Source: Mycoplasmatota bacterium (lineage in GTDB: Bacteria; Bacillota_I; Bacilli_A; Izemoplasmatales; Izemoplasmataceae). Taken from it: a stretch of 13,211 nucleotides of DNA. Shown in pieces: positions 1 through 7,784 of this stretch. The notes beneath the pieces were generated by a model, which ran no database searches, was not told the origin of the DNA, and was given only the letters and a program-made list of their open reading frames with translations. The stretch is from assembly GCA_030641535.1 (NCBI GenBank), contig DAOWHG010000123.1, positions 1-13,211 on the forward strand. Direction: 5' to 3'. Each line of letters begins with the position of its first letter. The stretch's first letter is position 1. The translations under genes were made by a program, and so were the position numbers.

Positions 1-1265
1 ACACTTCCTAGTTTTGTAGTTTTTATATTGTTTATGAAATCACCAACTGTTTGAACAGGTGCAAAATAGTTACTTCCTCCTAAAATAAAAGCTTTCTTTT
101 CAATTTTTCTTTGGAATTTTATACCAGCTAATGGATGATTACTTTTAAAATCCGTTTCGTTTACTGTGACTAATAAAGCACTATTTGCATTTGCTTTATC
201 ACGATTATATTCACTCATTCCATTTACTGAAAGCATTCCTTCTTCTGACGATCCAGGTACAACTAATCCTCCAGGACACATACAAAATGTATATACACCC
301 TTACCTGACTTGGTTTTGTGTGTCAATTTATATTCTGCGGCTCCTAATTTCTTATGATTGTAGCTTTCACCAAACTGTGATTTGTTAATCATAGTTTGCT
401 TATGTTCTATCCTAAATCCTACAGCAAAAGGTTTTTGGATTATATCACAGTCATTATGATAAAGCATTTCAATAGTGTCTCTAGCACTATGTCCTGTAGC
501 TAAAACAACATAATCAAAGAACTCTTCTTTTTCATTAACAGTTAACAATATCCCAGAATCCTTAGGGACAATATTACTTACTTTATTATTAAATTTAATT
601 AAGGAACCAAATGATTCAAGTTTCTTTCTAATGTTTTTAACAACATTAATTAATTTATCAGTACCTATATGAGGATTATGTACAAACAATATTTCTTTGG
701 GAGCTCCAGCTTTAACAAACTCTTCAAATAAATGTCTTCCTCTAATGTCCTTACTTCGACTTGTTAATTTTCCATCAGAAAATGTTCCTGCGCCACCTTC
801 ACCAAACTGAATGTTTGACTCAGTATTTAGTTTCCCGTACAATTGAAAGCTTTCAATAGTCTTAATTCTATCTTCTACTTTTTCACCACGTTCAAAAACT
901 GTAACCTTTATTCCTGCTTCTAAAAAACGTAAAGCACAAAACATACCCGCAGGACCAAATCCAATAATTGCTATTTTTCTGTCCTTCTTATATTCTACAT
1001 TATCTGTGTTTATATTTAATTTAACTTCTTTATATACTTCTACATTTGTAATGTTTTTTGACAATATATCTGATTCATTCTTTATTTCAACAAGAAGTTT
1101 ATAAACAAAATAGATATCATGTTTTTTCCTAGCGTCGATAGATCGTTTAATAATTTTGTATTGGTATATGTTGTCTTTACTTATTCTTAGTTTTTTAGTA
1201 ATAGCCATAGTTAGATCATCTGTATTATCATTAATACTTACTTTTAATTGATTTATTATAAACAT
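1..1265 (-). CDS. FAD-dependent dehydrogenase, COG2509 family (3' end outside window)
   Basis: The open frame reads from an ATG at 1265 through the left edge, giving about 421 residues without a stop; relatives are roughly 530 long, so the C-terminus is missing. An N-terminal region of about 90 residues, containing SIDARKK at 42-48, matches the extra N-terminal domain of this family. A Rossmann FAD-binding site follows (IAIIGFGPAG, glycines at 102, 104 and 107), then an FGEGGAGTFSDGKLTSR block, an LATGHSARDT block (second FAD-contact region) and the hallmark CMCPGG-VVPGSSEEG. The family is predicted to be an FAD/NAD(P)-dependent oxidoreductase; its substrate is unknown. The start is preceded by AGAGG six bases upstream and its position matches family N-termini. 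It stands alone, downstream of a terminator and a gap. Confidence 0.9.
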   Translation of the reverse strand, partial: MFIINQLKVSINDNTDDLTMAITKKLRISKDNIYQYKIIKRSIDARKKHDIYFVYKLLVEIKNESDILSKNITNVEVYKEVKLNINTDNVEYKKDRKIAIIGFGPAGMFCALRFLEAGIKVTVFERGEKVEDRIKTIESFQLYGKLNTESNIQFGEGGAGTFSDGKLTSRSKDIRGRHLFEEFVKAGAPKEILFVHNPHIGTDKLINVVKNIRKKLESFGSLIKFNNKVSNIVPKDSGILLTVNEKEEFFDYVVLATGHSARDTIEMLYHNDCDIIQKPFAVGFRIEHKQTMINKSQFGESYNHKKLGAAEYKLTHKTKSGKGVYTFCMCPGGLVVPGSSEEGMLSVNGMSEYNRDKANANSALLVTVNETDFKSNHPLAGIKFQRKIEKKAFILGGSNYFAPVQTVGDFINNIKTTKLGS

Positions 1266-1541
1266 ATTATACCTCTTTCTAGTTATAGCTATTTCTACTA
1301 AACACAACTTTTTTATAAGATCACTAGCCCACTTTTTTGCTATAGGAACAATATCAAAACATAAGAAAACTTCTCTGCTTTTTTTTCATCAAAATCATCT
1401 ATCATATATACATTCCTTATAAAATATTTGTATAAGATTATAGTTTTCTTATATACCTTCAATTATTTGTTTTAATAAATATTATTATCACTTTGATGTC
1501 TTTCATAGAATTACCATCTGAATATATTTTACCATAATCAC
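1266..1541. other. Intergenic leader before the COG2509 gene, with a small possible ORF
   Basis: No convincing gene. The minus strand carries a 21-codon ORF at 1405-1340 (begins MIDDFDEKK) behind a modest AAGGA site; its reading frame closes shortly after an eight-A run. In the next frame, codons for DIVPIAKKWASDLIKK and more run open into the COG2509 start, which could be the remains of a frameshifted short gene or chance. A TATAAT on the minus strand at 1442-1437 could be the -10 box of the COG2509 promoter, but the nearest -35-like TTGAAG is only 14 bases away, so the promoter is uncertain. Confidence 0.3.
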
Positions 1542-1572
1542 AAAAAAAGTACTATCTAAACCAAGATAGTAC
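1542..1572 (-). terminator. Rho-independent terminator after the response regulator
   Basis: A perfect 9-bp inverted repeat (GTACTATCT at 1549-1557, AGATAGTAC at 1564-1572) encloses a 6-base loop. On the minus strand it is followed directly by seven T. It closes the phosphorelay gene cluster about 140 bases after the regulator stop codon. Confidence 0.85.
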
Positions 1573-1618
1573 AAATATGCTGTTTTTCACACTCTTTTAT
1601 GTTTTTGTGATACGTTTC

Positions 1619-1681
1619 GTGAATTGGAAGGATGTTAGTAGACACATAGTAAAACATGTGTTTATTAACATCTTTTTGTAT
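1619..1681 (+). repeat. 63-bp hairpin repeat, copy 1
   Basis: This block matches the minus strand of 8137-8199 at 56 of 63 positions with no gaps. It contains 16-base arms (1631-1646 and 1657-1672) around a 10-base loop, followed by five T. Read as plus-strand RNA all 16 pairs form if two G-U wobbles are allowed; the opposite strand would have A-C mismatches, so the plus strand looks like the functional RNA sense. No plus-strand gene lies nearby; downstream it points into the 3' end of the response regulator gene. It may be an RNA element, a terminator-like mobile repeat, or a small RNA. Confidence 0.75.
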
Positions 1682-1714
1682 AAATTAGAAGATGTTTACA
1701 CGTTAAAAACGGCC

Positions 1715-2431
1715 CTATTGTTCTATTCTTTTTTGCAACATATCAACTACAGATTCACCTAAACGGTATCCGTATGCGTATACTGTTTCAATAATTTCAG
1801 GTTTTTTTGGTGTCTCTTCAATTTTATTTCTTAACCTTTTAATATGTACATTGATTGTATTATCAACAAACTCAGAATACTCTTCGCCCCAAACGACTAG
1901 ATATATCTGTTTTTTTGAAAATGCTCTGTTTGGATTATCAAGTAATGTCTTTAGAATATCAATCTCTTTTAGAGTTAAATCTATCGTTTTATCATTTTTC
2001 TTCACAGTTCTAGATGTGAAATCTATCACAATGTCTTTAAATTCAAATGTCTTATTCTTATCTTTCATTTTATTTCTATCTTCTAAAATGATTTTAATAC
2101 TTTCTACAATTTCATCGGGATGCATCGATTTTTCAATAAAATCACTAGCTCCAACATTAATAAGTTTCACTCTTGATTTTACACTTGCATGAGCGGTATT
2201 AATAATAATTGGAATATCTGACTTTTTACGTAAAATTTGTATGAAAGAGTATCCACTCATTTTAGGTAAATTCAAATCTAGTACTATTGCTGTATATTTA
2301 TGTTTGTTCACTTCAACTAGTCCATCTTCTGCATTAAATACACAATCGACTTTAAAACCATGAATAATCAAATGGTGTTCAATTGTTTTACTTACAACTT
2401 TGTTATCTTCTACCAATAGAATACGATCCAT
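1715..2431 (-). CDS. OmpR/PhoB-family response regulator
   Basis: A 238-residue DNA-binding regulator, the likely output of the neighbouring phosphorelay. The receiver domain (about 1-115) has the acidic pocket E8/D9, phospho-acceptor D52 (LDLNLP), T79 and K101; the usual Pro after the Lys is Ser. The C-terminal winged helix (about 125-228) shows LTLKEIDILKTL, NTINVHIKRLRNKI and a YGYRL ending, typical of OmpR/PhoB effectors. The start was set at 2431 rather than an upstream in-frame ATG at 2491, because a GGGGG ribosome site lies six bases before it and residues there begin MDRILLVEDN as in the family. It has its own promoter (2472-2500), so it can be expressed apart from the kinase. Its target genes cannot be read from the window. 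Confidence 0.93.
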   Translation of the reverse strand: MDRILLVEDNKVVSKTIEHHLIIHGFKVDCVFNAEDGLVEVNKHKYTAIVLDLNLPKMSGYSFIQILRKKSDIPIIINTAHASVKSRVKLINVGASDFIEKSMHPDEIVESIKIILEDRNKMKDKNKTFEFKDIVIDFTSRTVKKNDKTIDLTLKEIDILKTLLDNPNRAFSKKQIYLVVWGEEYSEFVDNTINVHIKRLRNKIEETPKKPEIIETVYAYGYRLGESVVDMLQKRIEQ

Positions 2432-2471
2432 ACTATGCCCCCTAGTTTTGAAATGGAATTCTAATGAATAT

Positions 2472-2500
2472 ATTATAACAAAACTATGCATATTCTACAA
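2472..2500 (-). promoter_or_regulatory. Predicted sigma-A-type promoter of the response regulator
   Basis: On the minus strand TTGTAG (2500-2495) and TATAAT (2477-2472) are separated by 17 bases. The predicted start lies near 2465, leaving a 5' leader of about 34 bases with a GGGGG ribosome site before the ATG at 2431. Confidence 0.6.
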
Positions 2501-2542
2501 GAAAATGGACAAATGACACAAAAAAATTATTGCTACTAGCAT
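2495..2542 (-). CDS. Possible 15-residue hydrophobic peptide
   Basis: A very short ORF (MLVAIIFLCHLSIFL) begins 27 bases after the stop of the receiver-HPt gene and has an AAGGAG ribosome site five bases before its ATG. Its stop codon lies inside the -35 box of the downstream regulator promoter. The residues are almost all hydrophobic, so it could be a small membrane peptide or a leader ORF, or it may be a chance reading frame. No homologue is recognised. Confidence 0.25.
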   Translation of the reverse strand: MLVAIIFLCHLSIFL

Positions 2543-2569
2543 CAATTCTCCTTGCTAAATTAATTATTA

Positions 2570-3322
2570 TTAATCAAATTCTCTAATATAAAAACTCAAC
2601 TCTTTAAATAAAGTATCAAATTCTTGATTAAATGTTTTTTCTAAAAGTAATGCATCACTTAATTTTTTAGCTACTAATAAATTTAGAATTTGTTGTGTAA
2701 GTTCTAATATTTTATTAGCTTTTAAATAGGTGAATGTACTTTTCATATAATGCAAAGCATCATAAATCATATCAATATTTTTAGATTGAAAGGCACTATT
2801 TATTCTATTTATATCGCTTTCTCTTTCACTAATAAATGTACCTAATATATCCTTTTTCAATATGTCATCATTATAAAAAGATTCAAATTCTTTTCTATCA
2901 AACATATTGTAATCCATAGTTGTTTTTTCTACTATATAAATGCGAAAAAGTTTGTTCACATCGTCTTCTTTTAATGGTTTTGAAATGACATCGTTGATAC
3001 CATACTCTACCATTTTATCTGTCGTTTTTTTGTATCCAAATGATGAAACAGCGATAATTGGAACATCTTTATTTATAACACTATGTTCACGTATTTTTTT
3101 TGCAGATTCATACCCTACTGATTCAGGCATAAACGTACATATAAAAATCATAGAAAACTCCTCTTCAATAGCGTATTTTAAGGATTCACTACCACTAGAC
3201 GCTTCAACTACATCTATATCCATATTTTGCAATAATCTACTCATAATACGTAGATTTAAGTGATTATCTTCTACTAGCAATATACGTCTTATATCATTCG
3301 TTTTCTTATTTTTTTTCTTCAT
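2570..3322 (-). CDS. Degenerate receiver-HPt phosphorelay protein
   Basis: A 250-residue cytoplasmic protein with no membrane segment. The N-terminal receiver-like domain (about 12-130) keeps the acidic pocket E18/D19 (LLVEDN), the Ser of the S/T switch (VSS, 93-94) and Lys115 (SKPL). The phospho-acceptor position in the usual MDxxMP motif reads CTFMP, so the expected Asp is Cys62 (codon TGT). The C-terminal half (about 140-250) is an HPt-like helical domain with candidate phospho-His H191 in HYMKS, a variant of the usual HxxKG motif. It probably passes phosphate from the hybrid kinase through H191, while the receiver may dock or sense without being phosphorylated. The start codon lies 25 bases after the kinase stop with a GGAG site, so the two genes are co-transcribed. 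Confidence 0.85.
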   Translation of the reverse strand: MKKKNKKTNDIRRILLVEDNHLNLRIMSRLLQNMDIDVVEASSGSESLKYAIEEEFSMIFICTFMPESVGYESAKKIREHSVINKDVPIIAVSSFGYKKTTDKMVEYGINDVISKPLKEDDVNKLFRIYIVEKTTMDYNMFDRKEFESFYNDDILKKDILGTFISERESDINRINSAFQSKNIDMIYDALHYMKSTFTYLKANKILELTQQILNLLVAKKLSDALLLEKTFNQEFDTLFKELSFYIREFD

Positions 3323-3347
3323 ATCTATTTCTCCATATCTACGTTTA

Positions 3348-5582
3348 CTATCTTCTACTAATTCTTTTAAATGGATTATCTTTAAAATACTTATCTAGAT
3401 TATTATTTAGTTCTCTTAAAGATTCTACAAACTTAGAAAAACTTTCATATTCAAAAGTGCCTTCTCTTAGAAGCTTTTCAAAGTCTTCAGTATTTTTTAG
3501 CAATTCTTTTGCGCCTATTGTCGCAGCCAATCCTTTTATTGCATGAGCTTCTATGAGGATATCTTCTTCATCTTCTTCTTTAAACAAGTTTTCTAATGTT
3601 TTCTCATATCCTTTATAGTCTGTTAAGAAATTATATAAAATTTCGACATAAAATGCTTCGTCACCAGAAAGGTTTATTAATCCTTCTTTGGTATCTAAAA
3701 ATTCAATATTTATACTTCCAGTTTTCTTTCTATCTAAATCAACTGAAACAATATCAATGTATTTTGATAACACATTAAATAATTTTGATATTTCTAATGG
3801 CTTTGTTAAGAAATCATTCATACCTGCCTCTAAGGATTTTTGACGTTCTATCTTTAAAGCATGTGCAGTCATTGCTACAATTGGTATATTTTGATACTTG
3901 TTTTTAGTTGCTCGTATTTTTACAGTTGCATCTCTCCCGTTTAAATTAGGCATTTGAATATCCATTAATATTAATCGATAATTAAATTCATCTGCATTAA
4001 GTAATTCAATTACTTCAACCCCATCATTAGCAATTGTTACATCAAATCCTTCTCTTACTAATAACTCGTAAACAATTTGTTGATTAATTTTATTATCTTC
4101 TGCGAGAATTATATTTGTTCCAGGTTTTACTAAATTAACTCTATTTTTTGCGATATGTCTGCTTTCCTTTTTGAACCGAGTTTTATTGAACAAACTTTGT
4201 ATTATGTTGTAGAAATGTGTCGGGTTAATTGGTTTATCTAAAAATTCAACAAATCCAGCATCTAAAGCATCATTAATAATACTCTCTTTACCAAATGCTG
4301 ATACCATTAATAACGCTTGTGCATCTTTTAGCAATTTCTTCTCTTTTAATTTTAATGCTAATTCAATACCGTTTAATTCTGGCATCATATAATCAAGAAT
4401 TATAATATTAGGATCAAATTTCTTTTCTTCTAATATCTTTATAGATTCAAGTGGTGATGAAGCAACTACTGTATTGAATTCTAATGATGAACATATTTCT
4501 TCCATTATACTTAATGAAGTCTTATTATCATCAACGATCATCACATTAAGATTTTTTAATTTTTTCGGAAGAACAAATGGTTCATTATCCTCATCAATTG
4601 ATTTTAATGGTAGTGAGAATGAGAAAGTACTTCCTACGTTTTCTACACTTGAAATATGTAGTTCTCCCCCCATTAATCTTATCAATTGATTTGTTATAGT
4701 TAACCCAAGACCTGTACCACCATATTTTCTAGTAAACGAACTATCAGCTTGAGTAAACGGATTTAATATCTCATCTTGTTGTTTAGTAGATAATCCGATA
4801 CCTGAATCTATTATAGTAAATGATAAATATGATTTATCTTCTTTAATAACTCTTTCTATTCGTAATACAACTTGTCCCTTTTCAGTGAATTTAATTGCAT
4901 TTGTTACAATATTAACTAAAACTTGTCCTATTCGTAATTGATCCCCAATAAACTTTTTGGGTAAATTTGATTCAATACTATATAAGAATTCTATATCTTT
5001 TTCCATTGCTTTTAACGATACTACATTTGAAAGATTATATAAAACATCATTTAGTTCAAATTTAATATTTTCAACGTTCATTTTTTTAGCATCTATTTTT
5101 GAATAATCCAATATATTCTCAATTATCCCTAATAAGTTTACCGCAGAGCTTTTAAGCTTGTGATTATAGTCTCTTTGTCTTGTAGATAATTCAGTACTAT
5201 CTAACAACGTTGATAACCCAATTATCGCAGACATAGGAGTACGGATTTCATGAGACATATTCGCTAAAAATTCTCCTTTAGCCTTATTTGCTTTTACTGC
5301 TACTTGTTCCATTAATTGTGATTTATTTGTTAAATCAAGCATTTTTTTACTAGTGTGAACCATCCATAAAATAATGGATATAATAATAAATATAGCAAAT
5401 AAGATAATTGTTAAATAAATACGATCATTATACATAGAATTATGAAATGATACAGAACCATTTTCTTCATTTGGTAATGCATCTTTTAGTTTTAGTGTTA
5501 AAAGATATACTACACCAATTATAAATAAAAGCACTATTAATCCATATGTTAAAATCTCTTTTGTAGATAATTCTTTTCTCAT
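3348..5582 (-). CDS. Membrane hybrid histidine kinase (HisKA-HATPase-Rec-Rec-HPt)
   Basis: A 744-residue sensor kinase that starts a multistep phosphorelay. Two membrane helices (about 11-30 and 53-75) flank a short outer loop of about 22 residues, too small for a normal sensor domain. HisKA carries phospho-His H111 (SHEIRTP). The ATPase domain has the N box (N228), DSGIGL at 259-264, PFTQADSS and GGTGLGL at 288-294. Receiver 1 has D397 (LDYMMP) and K450; receiver 2 has D541 (MDIQMP) and K594. The HPt domain has H680 (AHAIKG). All catalytic residues are present, giving a BarA-like order with one extra receiver. The start was set at 5582, not 5615, because GGAGG lies six bases before it. The stimulus is unknown; with so small an outer loop, membrane or partner-protein sensing is plausible. 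Confidence 0.95.
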   Translation of the reverse strand: MRKELSTKEILTYGLIVLLFIIGVVYLLTLKLKDALPNEENGSVSFHNSMYNDRIYLTIILFAIFIIISIILWMVHTSKKMLDLTNKSQLMEQVAVKANKAKGEFLANMSHEIRTPMSAIIGLSTLLDSTELSTRQRDYNHKLKSSAVNLLGIIENILDYSKIDAKKMNVENIKFELNDVLYNLSNVVSLKAMEKDIEFLYSIESNLPKKFIGDQLRIGQVLVNIVTNAIKFTEKGQVVLRIERVIKEDKSYLSFTIIDSGIGLSTKQQDEILNPFTQADSSFTRKYGGTGLGLTITNQLIRLMGGELHISSVENVGSTFSFSLPLKSIDEDNEPFVLPKKLKNLNVMIVDDNKTSLSIMEEICSSLEFNTVVASSPLESIKILEEKKFDPNIIILDYMMPELNGIELALKLKEKKLLKDAQALLMVSAFGKESIINDALDAGFVEFLDKPINPTHFYNIIQSLFNKTRFKKESRHIAKNRVNLVKPGTNIILAEDNKINQQIVYELLVREGFDVTIANDGVEVIELLNADEFNYRLILMDIQMPNLNGRDATVKIRATKNKYQNIPIVAMTAHALKIERQKSLEAGMNDFLTKPLEISKLFNVLSKYIDIVSVDLDRKKTGSINIEFLDTKEGLINLSGDEAFYVEILYNFLTDYKGYEKTLENLFKEEDEEDILIEAHAIKGLAATIGAKELLKNTEDFEKLLREGTFEYESFSKFVESLRELNNNLDKYFKDNPFKRISRR

Positions 5583-5621
5583 AAGGCACCTCCAGATAAA
5601 CTTACTAAGCTTCAAAATACT

Positions 5622-5632
5622 ATTATATTATA
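5622..5632 (-). promoter_or_regulatory. Possible -10 region of the hybrid kinase promoter
   Basis: Two overlapping TATAAT matches on the minus strand lie 40-50 bases before the kinase start codon. No good -35 box is present at the right distance (TAAAAA is the best), so this is a weak call. The 5633-5800 stretch between it and the upstream terminator holds nothing else recognisable. Confidence 0.3.
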
Positions 5633-5800
5633 GAATAATTGTATCATGTTTTTTATATTTAATACCTTGCTTTTTTAGAAATCTAATTTATTTACATTAG
5701 GAGTTCACAATACTTGTACAACACTCCATGGGAATTATATCCATTATGTTAATAAAAATAAACATACGAATTACTGGTATTTACTTAACAACGATTATAC

Positions 5801-5826
5801 AAAAAATCTCTATTCATTAGAGATTT
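5801..5826 (-). terminator. Rho-independent terminator overlapping the end of the signal peptidase gene
   Basis: Inverted repeat AAATCTCTA (5804-5812) and TAGAGATTT (5818-5826) with a 5-base loop, followed on the minus strand by six T. The stop codon of the signal peptidase gene (5812-5810) lies inside the stem. It closes the surface-protein operon. Confidence 0.8.
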
Positions 5827-6373
5827 CTTCTATATCTTTCTTTTTCTTGTTCTTATTTATTTTACCAAATAACATATCATAAGCAATTGATATAATAATA
5901 ATATCAACTAGTATAAATACTATTCCTACCCACGATTGAGCAAACAAAAGCACTTTACCAATACCGTTAACTTGATACTTATAAATTCCAATTAAATCTC
6001 TTTCTTCAATTGTCCAACTGTCTTGTAAGTCACTTACATGTGGCTTAGTATTAAATACTAGCTCATCATTGAATGTATCAATCTCTGCAATGTAATGAAC
6101 TACTACATCATCTTCTCCATCACCAGTAATATCAACACTAAAAGCCATAATATCTCCAACTTCAATATCTTCTGAATTTATCTCTTTAACTATCACAATA
6201 TCTCCTACTGCTATAATTGGATCCATAGAGTCAGTTTGAATTGCAAATACACTGTAATCGTTAAATGGGGGTATAAAAGCAAAAACTAACTTAAATACTA
6301 TGAATATTGCAATAAGTATTCCTATGAACTTTATACTATCTAAAGTTTCTTTTTTATATTTATTTTTTTTCAT
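5810..6373 (-). CDS. sipW: SipW-like type I signal peptidase
   Basis: A 187-residue membrane protease of the SipW/ER type that would cleave the signal peptides of the two proteins encoded just upstream. An N-terminal membrane helix spans about 14-35. Box B reads TDSMDP with nucleophile S49, followed by VGDIVIV, VGDIMAF and VVVHYI with H93, which gives the Ser-His dyad of the ER/SipW group instead of the Ser-Lys of normal bacterial enzymes. A later NTKP...SD..D block matches the box E region. A second membrane helix lies at about 151-170, followed by a Lys-rich tail. The ATG at 6373 is preferred because AGGTGA lies five bases before it; a GTG at 6382 directly after the previous stop is the alternative. 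The gene follows the upstream stop with about 10 bases between. Confidence 0.9.
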   Translation of the reverse strand: MKKNKYKKETLDSIKFIGILIAIFIVFKLVFAFIPPFNDYSVFAIQTDSMDPIIAVGDIVIVKEINSEDIEVGDIMAFSVDITGDGEDDVVVHYIAEIDTFNDELVFNTKPHVSDLQDSWTIEERDLIGIYKYQVNGIGKVLLFAQSWVGIVFILVDIIIISIAYDMLFGKINKNKKKKDIEEISNE

Positions 6374-6382
6374 AATATTCAC

Positions 6383-7234
6383 CTAATCAACTGTAATAAT
6401 TATCAATTCGTCTATTACTAATCGACTAAACCCAGTTCTGAGTGTTTCACCATAAAAGACTATTTTGACAAACAATTCATCACCTAGCATGTTCCCGGGT
6501 GTATCAAATGAGTAATAAGAGAATAATTCATTTTCTGAATCTGCTATTATAGATTTTTCAGATCCAATTCTTGTCCATTGATCACCATTACTTGATACAT
6601 AAATTTCAAATTTTCCTCTACGAATATTTTCAACATCATCAGAGTCACTAAGACCTGTCATAGCATAGAAAGAGATATTAGATACTTTTCCAACAGATGT
6701 GCTAGTTTGCATAGTAGTTTGGTAATTTAATCTTAAACGATATTGATTATTTGTATGAAGATTCATAACATCATATGCAGTGAAGTAATCATACTCTGAA
6801 TATAATGGAGTAATAGAATACATTGGTGATATATCATGAACTGGATTTCCATATTCATCTATTGCTCTATCAACTAAAACAGGATAACCCATAGTAGGAG
6901 TATAATTAGTTTCTCCATTTGCTGTAAAATCCCATGTATATCCAAAAGCATCTATTGAAGATATAAGTGCAGATGCTGCATCTGGAAAATCTGTTTGTGA
7001 ATGAATATAATTCAAATTAGAATCTGAATCTTCACTAATTCCATTATCAATAAACATAGATAGGTCACTAGCAAAATCAGGTCCAATTAATAATGTAATA
7101 AAATCCCAAATACCAATAGTTAATGTTTCATTTGTTGCTTCACTATTTGATTCAAAGAAGCCATAACCTTTTGAAGTGGCACTATTTGAAATCAAAACAA
7201 AAGTAAGTAATAAAACAATTATTATTTTTTTCAT
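6383..7234 (-). CDS. Secreted protein with SipW-type signal region
   Basis: A 283-residue exported protein. A Lys-Lys plus hydrophobic signal sequence (1-21) is followed by a segment near residues 23-41 (GYGFFESNSEATNETLTIG) laid out like the signal region of the neighbouring CalY/TasA-like protein; ETLTIG is identical in both. The mature part is acidic and Tyr/Asp/Ser-rich with no further membrane helix or sortase motif. Near residues 190-250 it has the pattern ISFYAMTG, FEIYVSSNGDQWTRIG and LFVKIVFYG, which recalls galactose-binding or discoidin-like beta-sandwich domains. It may bind glycans or matrix at the cell surface; that function is inferred. An AGGAGG site lies before the start, and the gene sits 35 bases after the preceding one in the same operon. 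Confidence 0.85.
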   Translation of the reverse strand: MKKIIIVLLLTFVLISNSATSKGYGFFESNSEATNETLTIGIWDFITLLIGPDFASDLSMFIDNGISEDSDSNLNYIHSQTDFPDAASALISSIDAFGYTWDFTANGETNYTPTMGYPVLVDRAIDEYGNPVHDISPMYSITPLYSEYDYFTAYDVMNLHTNNQYRLRLNYQTTMQTSTSVGKVSNISFYAMTGLSDSDDVENIRRGKFEIYVSSNGDQWTRIGSEKSIIADSENELFSYYSFDTPGNMLGDELFVKIVFYGETLRTGFSRLVIDELIIITVD

Positions 7235-7269
7235 TTGCTGCCACCTCCTTTATACTATTTAATTATATA

Positions 7270-7755
7270 TTATTGTGTCGCTACAAAAGTTAAATCAAAT
7301 GTAATGTTACCATCGAAGATAGCTTCATAAATTTCTAATGTAGTAGGTTCAGATAAAGTTATTGTTACTGTAACTGTTACCACACCATTATTAATATTTG
7401 TTGTTGAAGGTGAAATGACAATATTTACTAGTGACGCATAATCTGCAGCACCATCAATTAATACATTAGATGCGTTAATGTTTAAAGTTAAATCACTTTG
7501 TGTCTCTTTACTTAGGTTTATATCGTAACTTAATACAATTTCATTTACGTCGTTAATTCCCATTATTACACCACTTGGTACTAATACTTTTCCTGCTGGT
7601 GCTGTTGCGTTTACTTCTAATATTAAATTTGTTCCTTCTCCAATTGTTAATGTTTCACTTTGTGTTTCTTCTAATGTGTCCCACCATGCGTATGCTGACA
7701 TAGTTCCACCGAATGCTACCACTGCTAATGCTACTATTACTAATTTTTTGATCAT
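7270..7755 (-). CDS. TasA/CalY-like secreted protein with SipW-dependent signal peptide
   Basis: A 161-residue exported protein and the first gene of the surface operon. Its N-terminus (Lys-Lys, hydrophobic core, SAYA, then WWDTLEETQSETLTIG) is the signature of SipW-dependent signal peptides, where cleavage follows a short Ala motif and a D-T-x-x-E-T segment begins the mature chain. The remaining 130 residues are rich in Thr, Val, Ile and Asn with alternating beta-strand patterns and no Cys, as in TasA/CalY fibre-forming matrix proteins, though it is shorter than TasA (about 260). The start has an AGGAGG site. Expression is probably governed by the riboswitch-like leader directly upstream. 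A structural role in an extracellular fibre is inferred from family and context. Confidence 0.87.
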   Translation of the reverse strand: MIKKLVIVALAVVAFGGTMSAYAWWDTLEETQSETLTIGEGTNLILEVNATAPAGKVLVPSGVIMGINDVNEIVLSYDINLSKETQSDLTLNINASNVLIDGAADYASLVNIVISPSTTNINNGVVTVTVTITLSEPTTLEIYEAIFDGNITFDLTFVATQ

Positions 7756-7784
7756 CTTAAGATCCTCCTTTTATTTTTGGCAAC

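Noticed and set aside
166..388. Two overlapping plus-strand ORFs of 63 and 67 codons
   Set aside because: They lie opposite the clearly coding COG2509 gene and have no ribosome sites or recognisable motifs.
1577..1762. Plus-strand ORF of 61 codons
   Set aside because: It runs across the terminator region, the hairpin repeat and the 3' end of the response regulator, lacks a ribosome site, and its codons follow the hairpin arms.
5700..5727. Weak inverted repeat GGAGT/ACTCC before the hybrid kinase gene
   Set aside because: Five pairs with an 18-base loop and no T tract; likely chance in AT-rich DNA.
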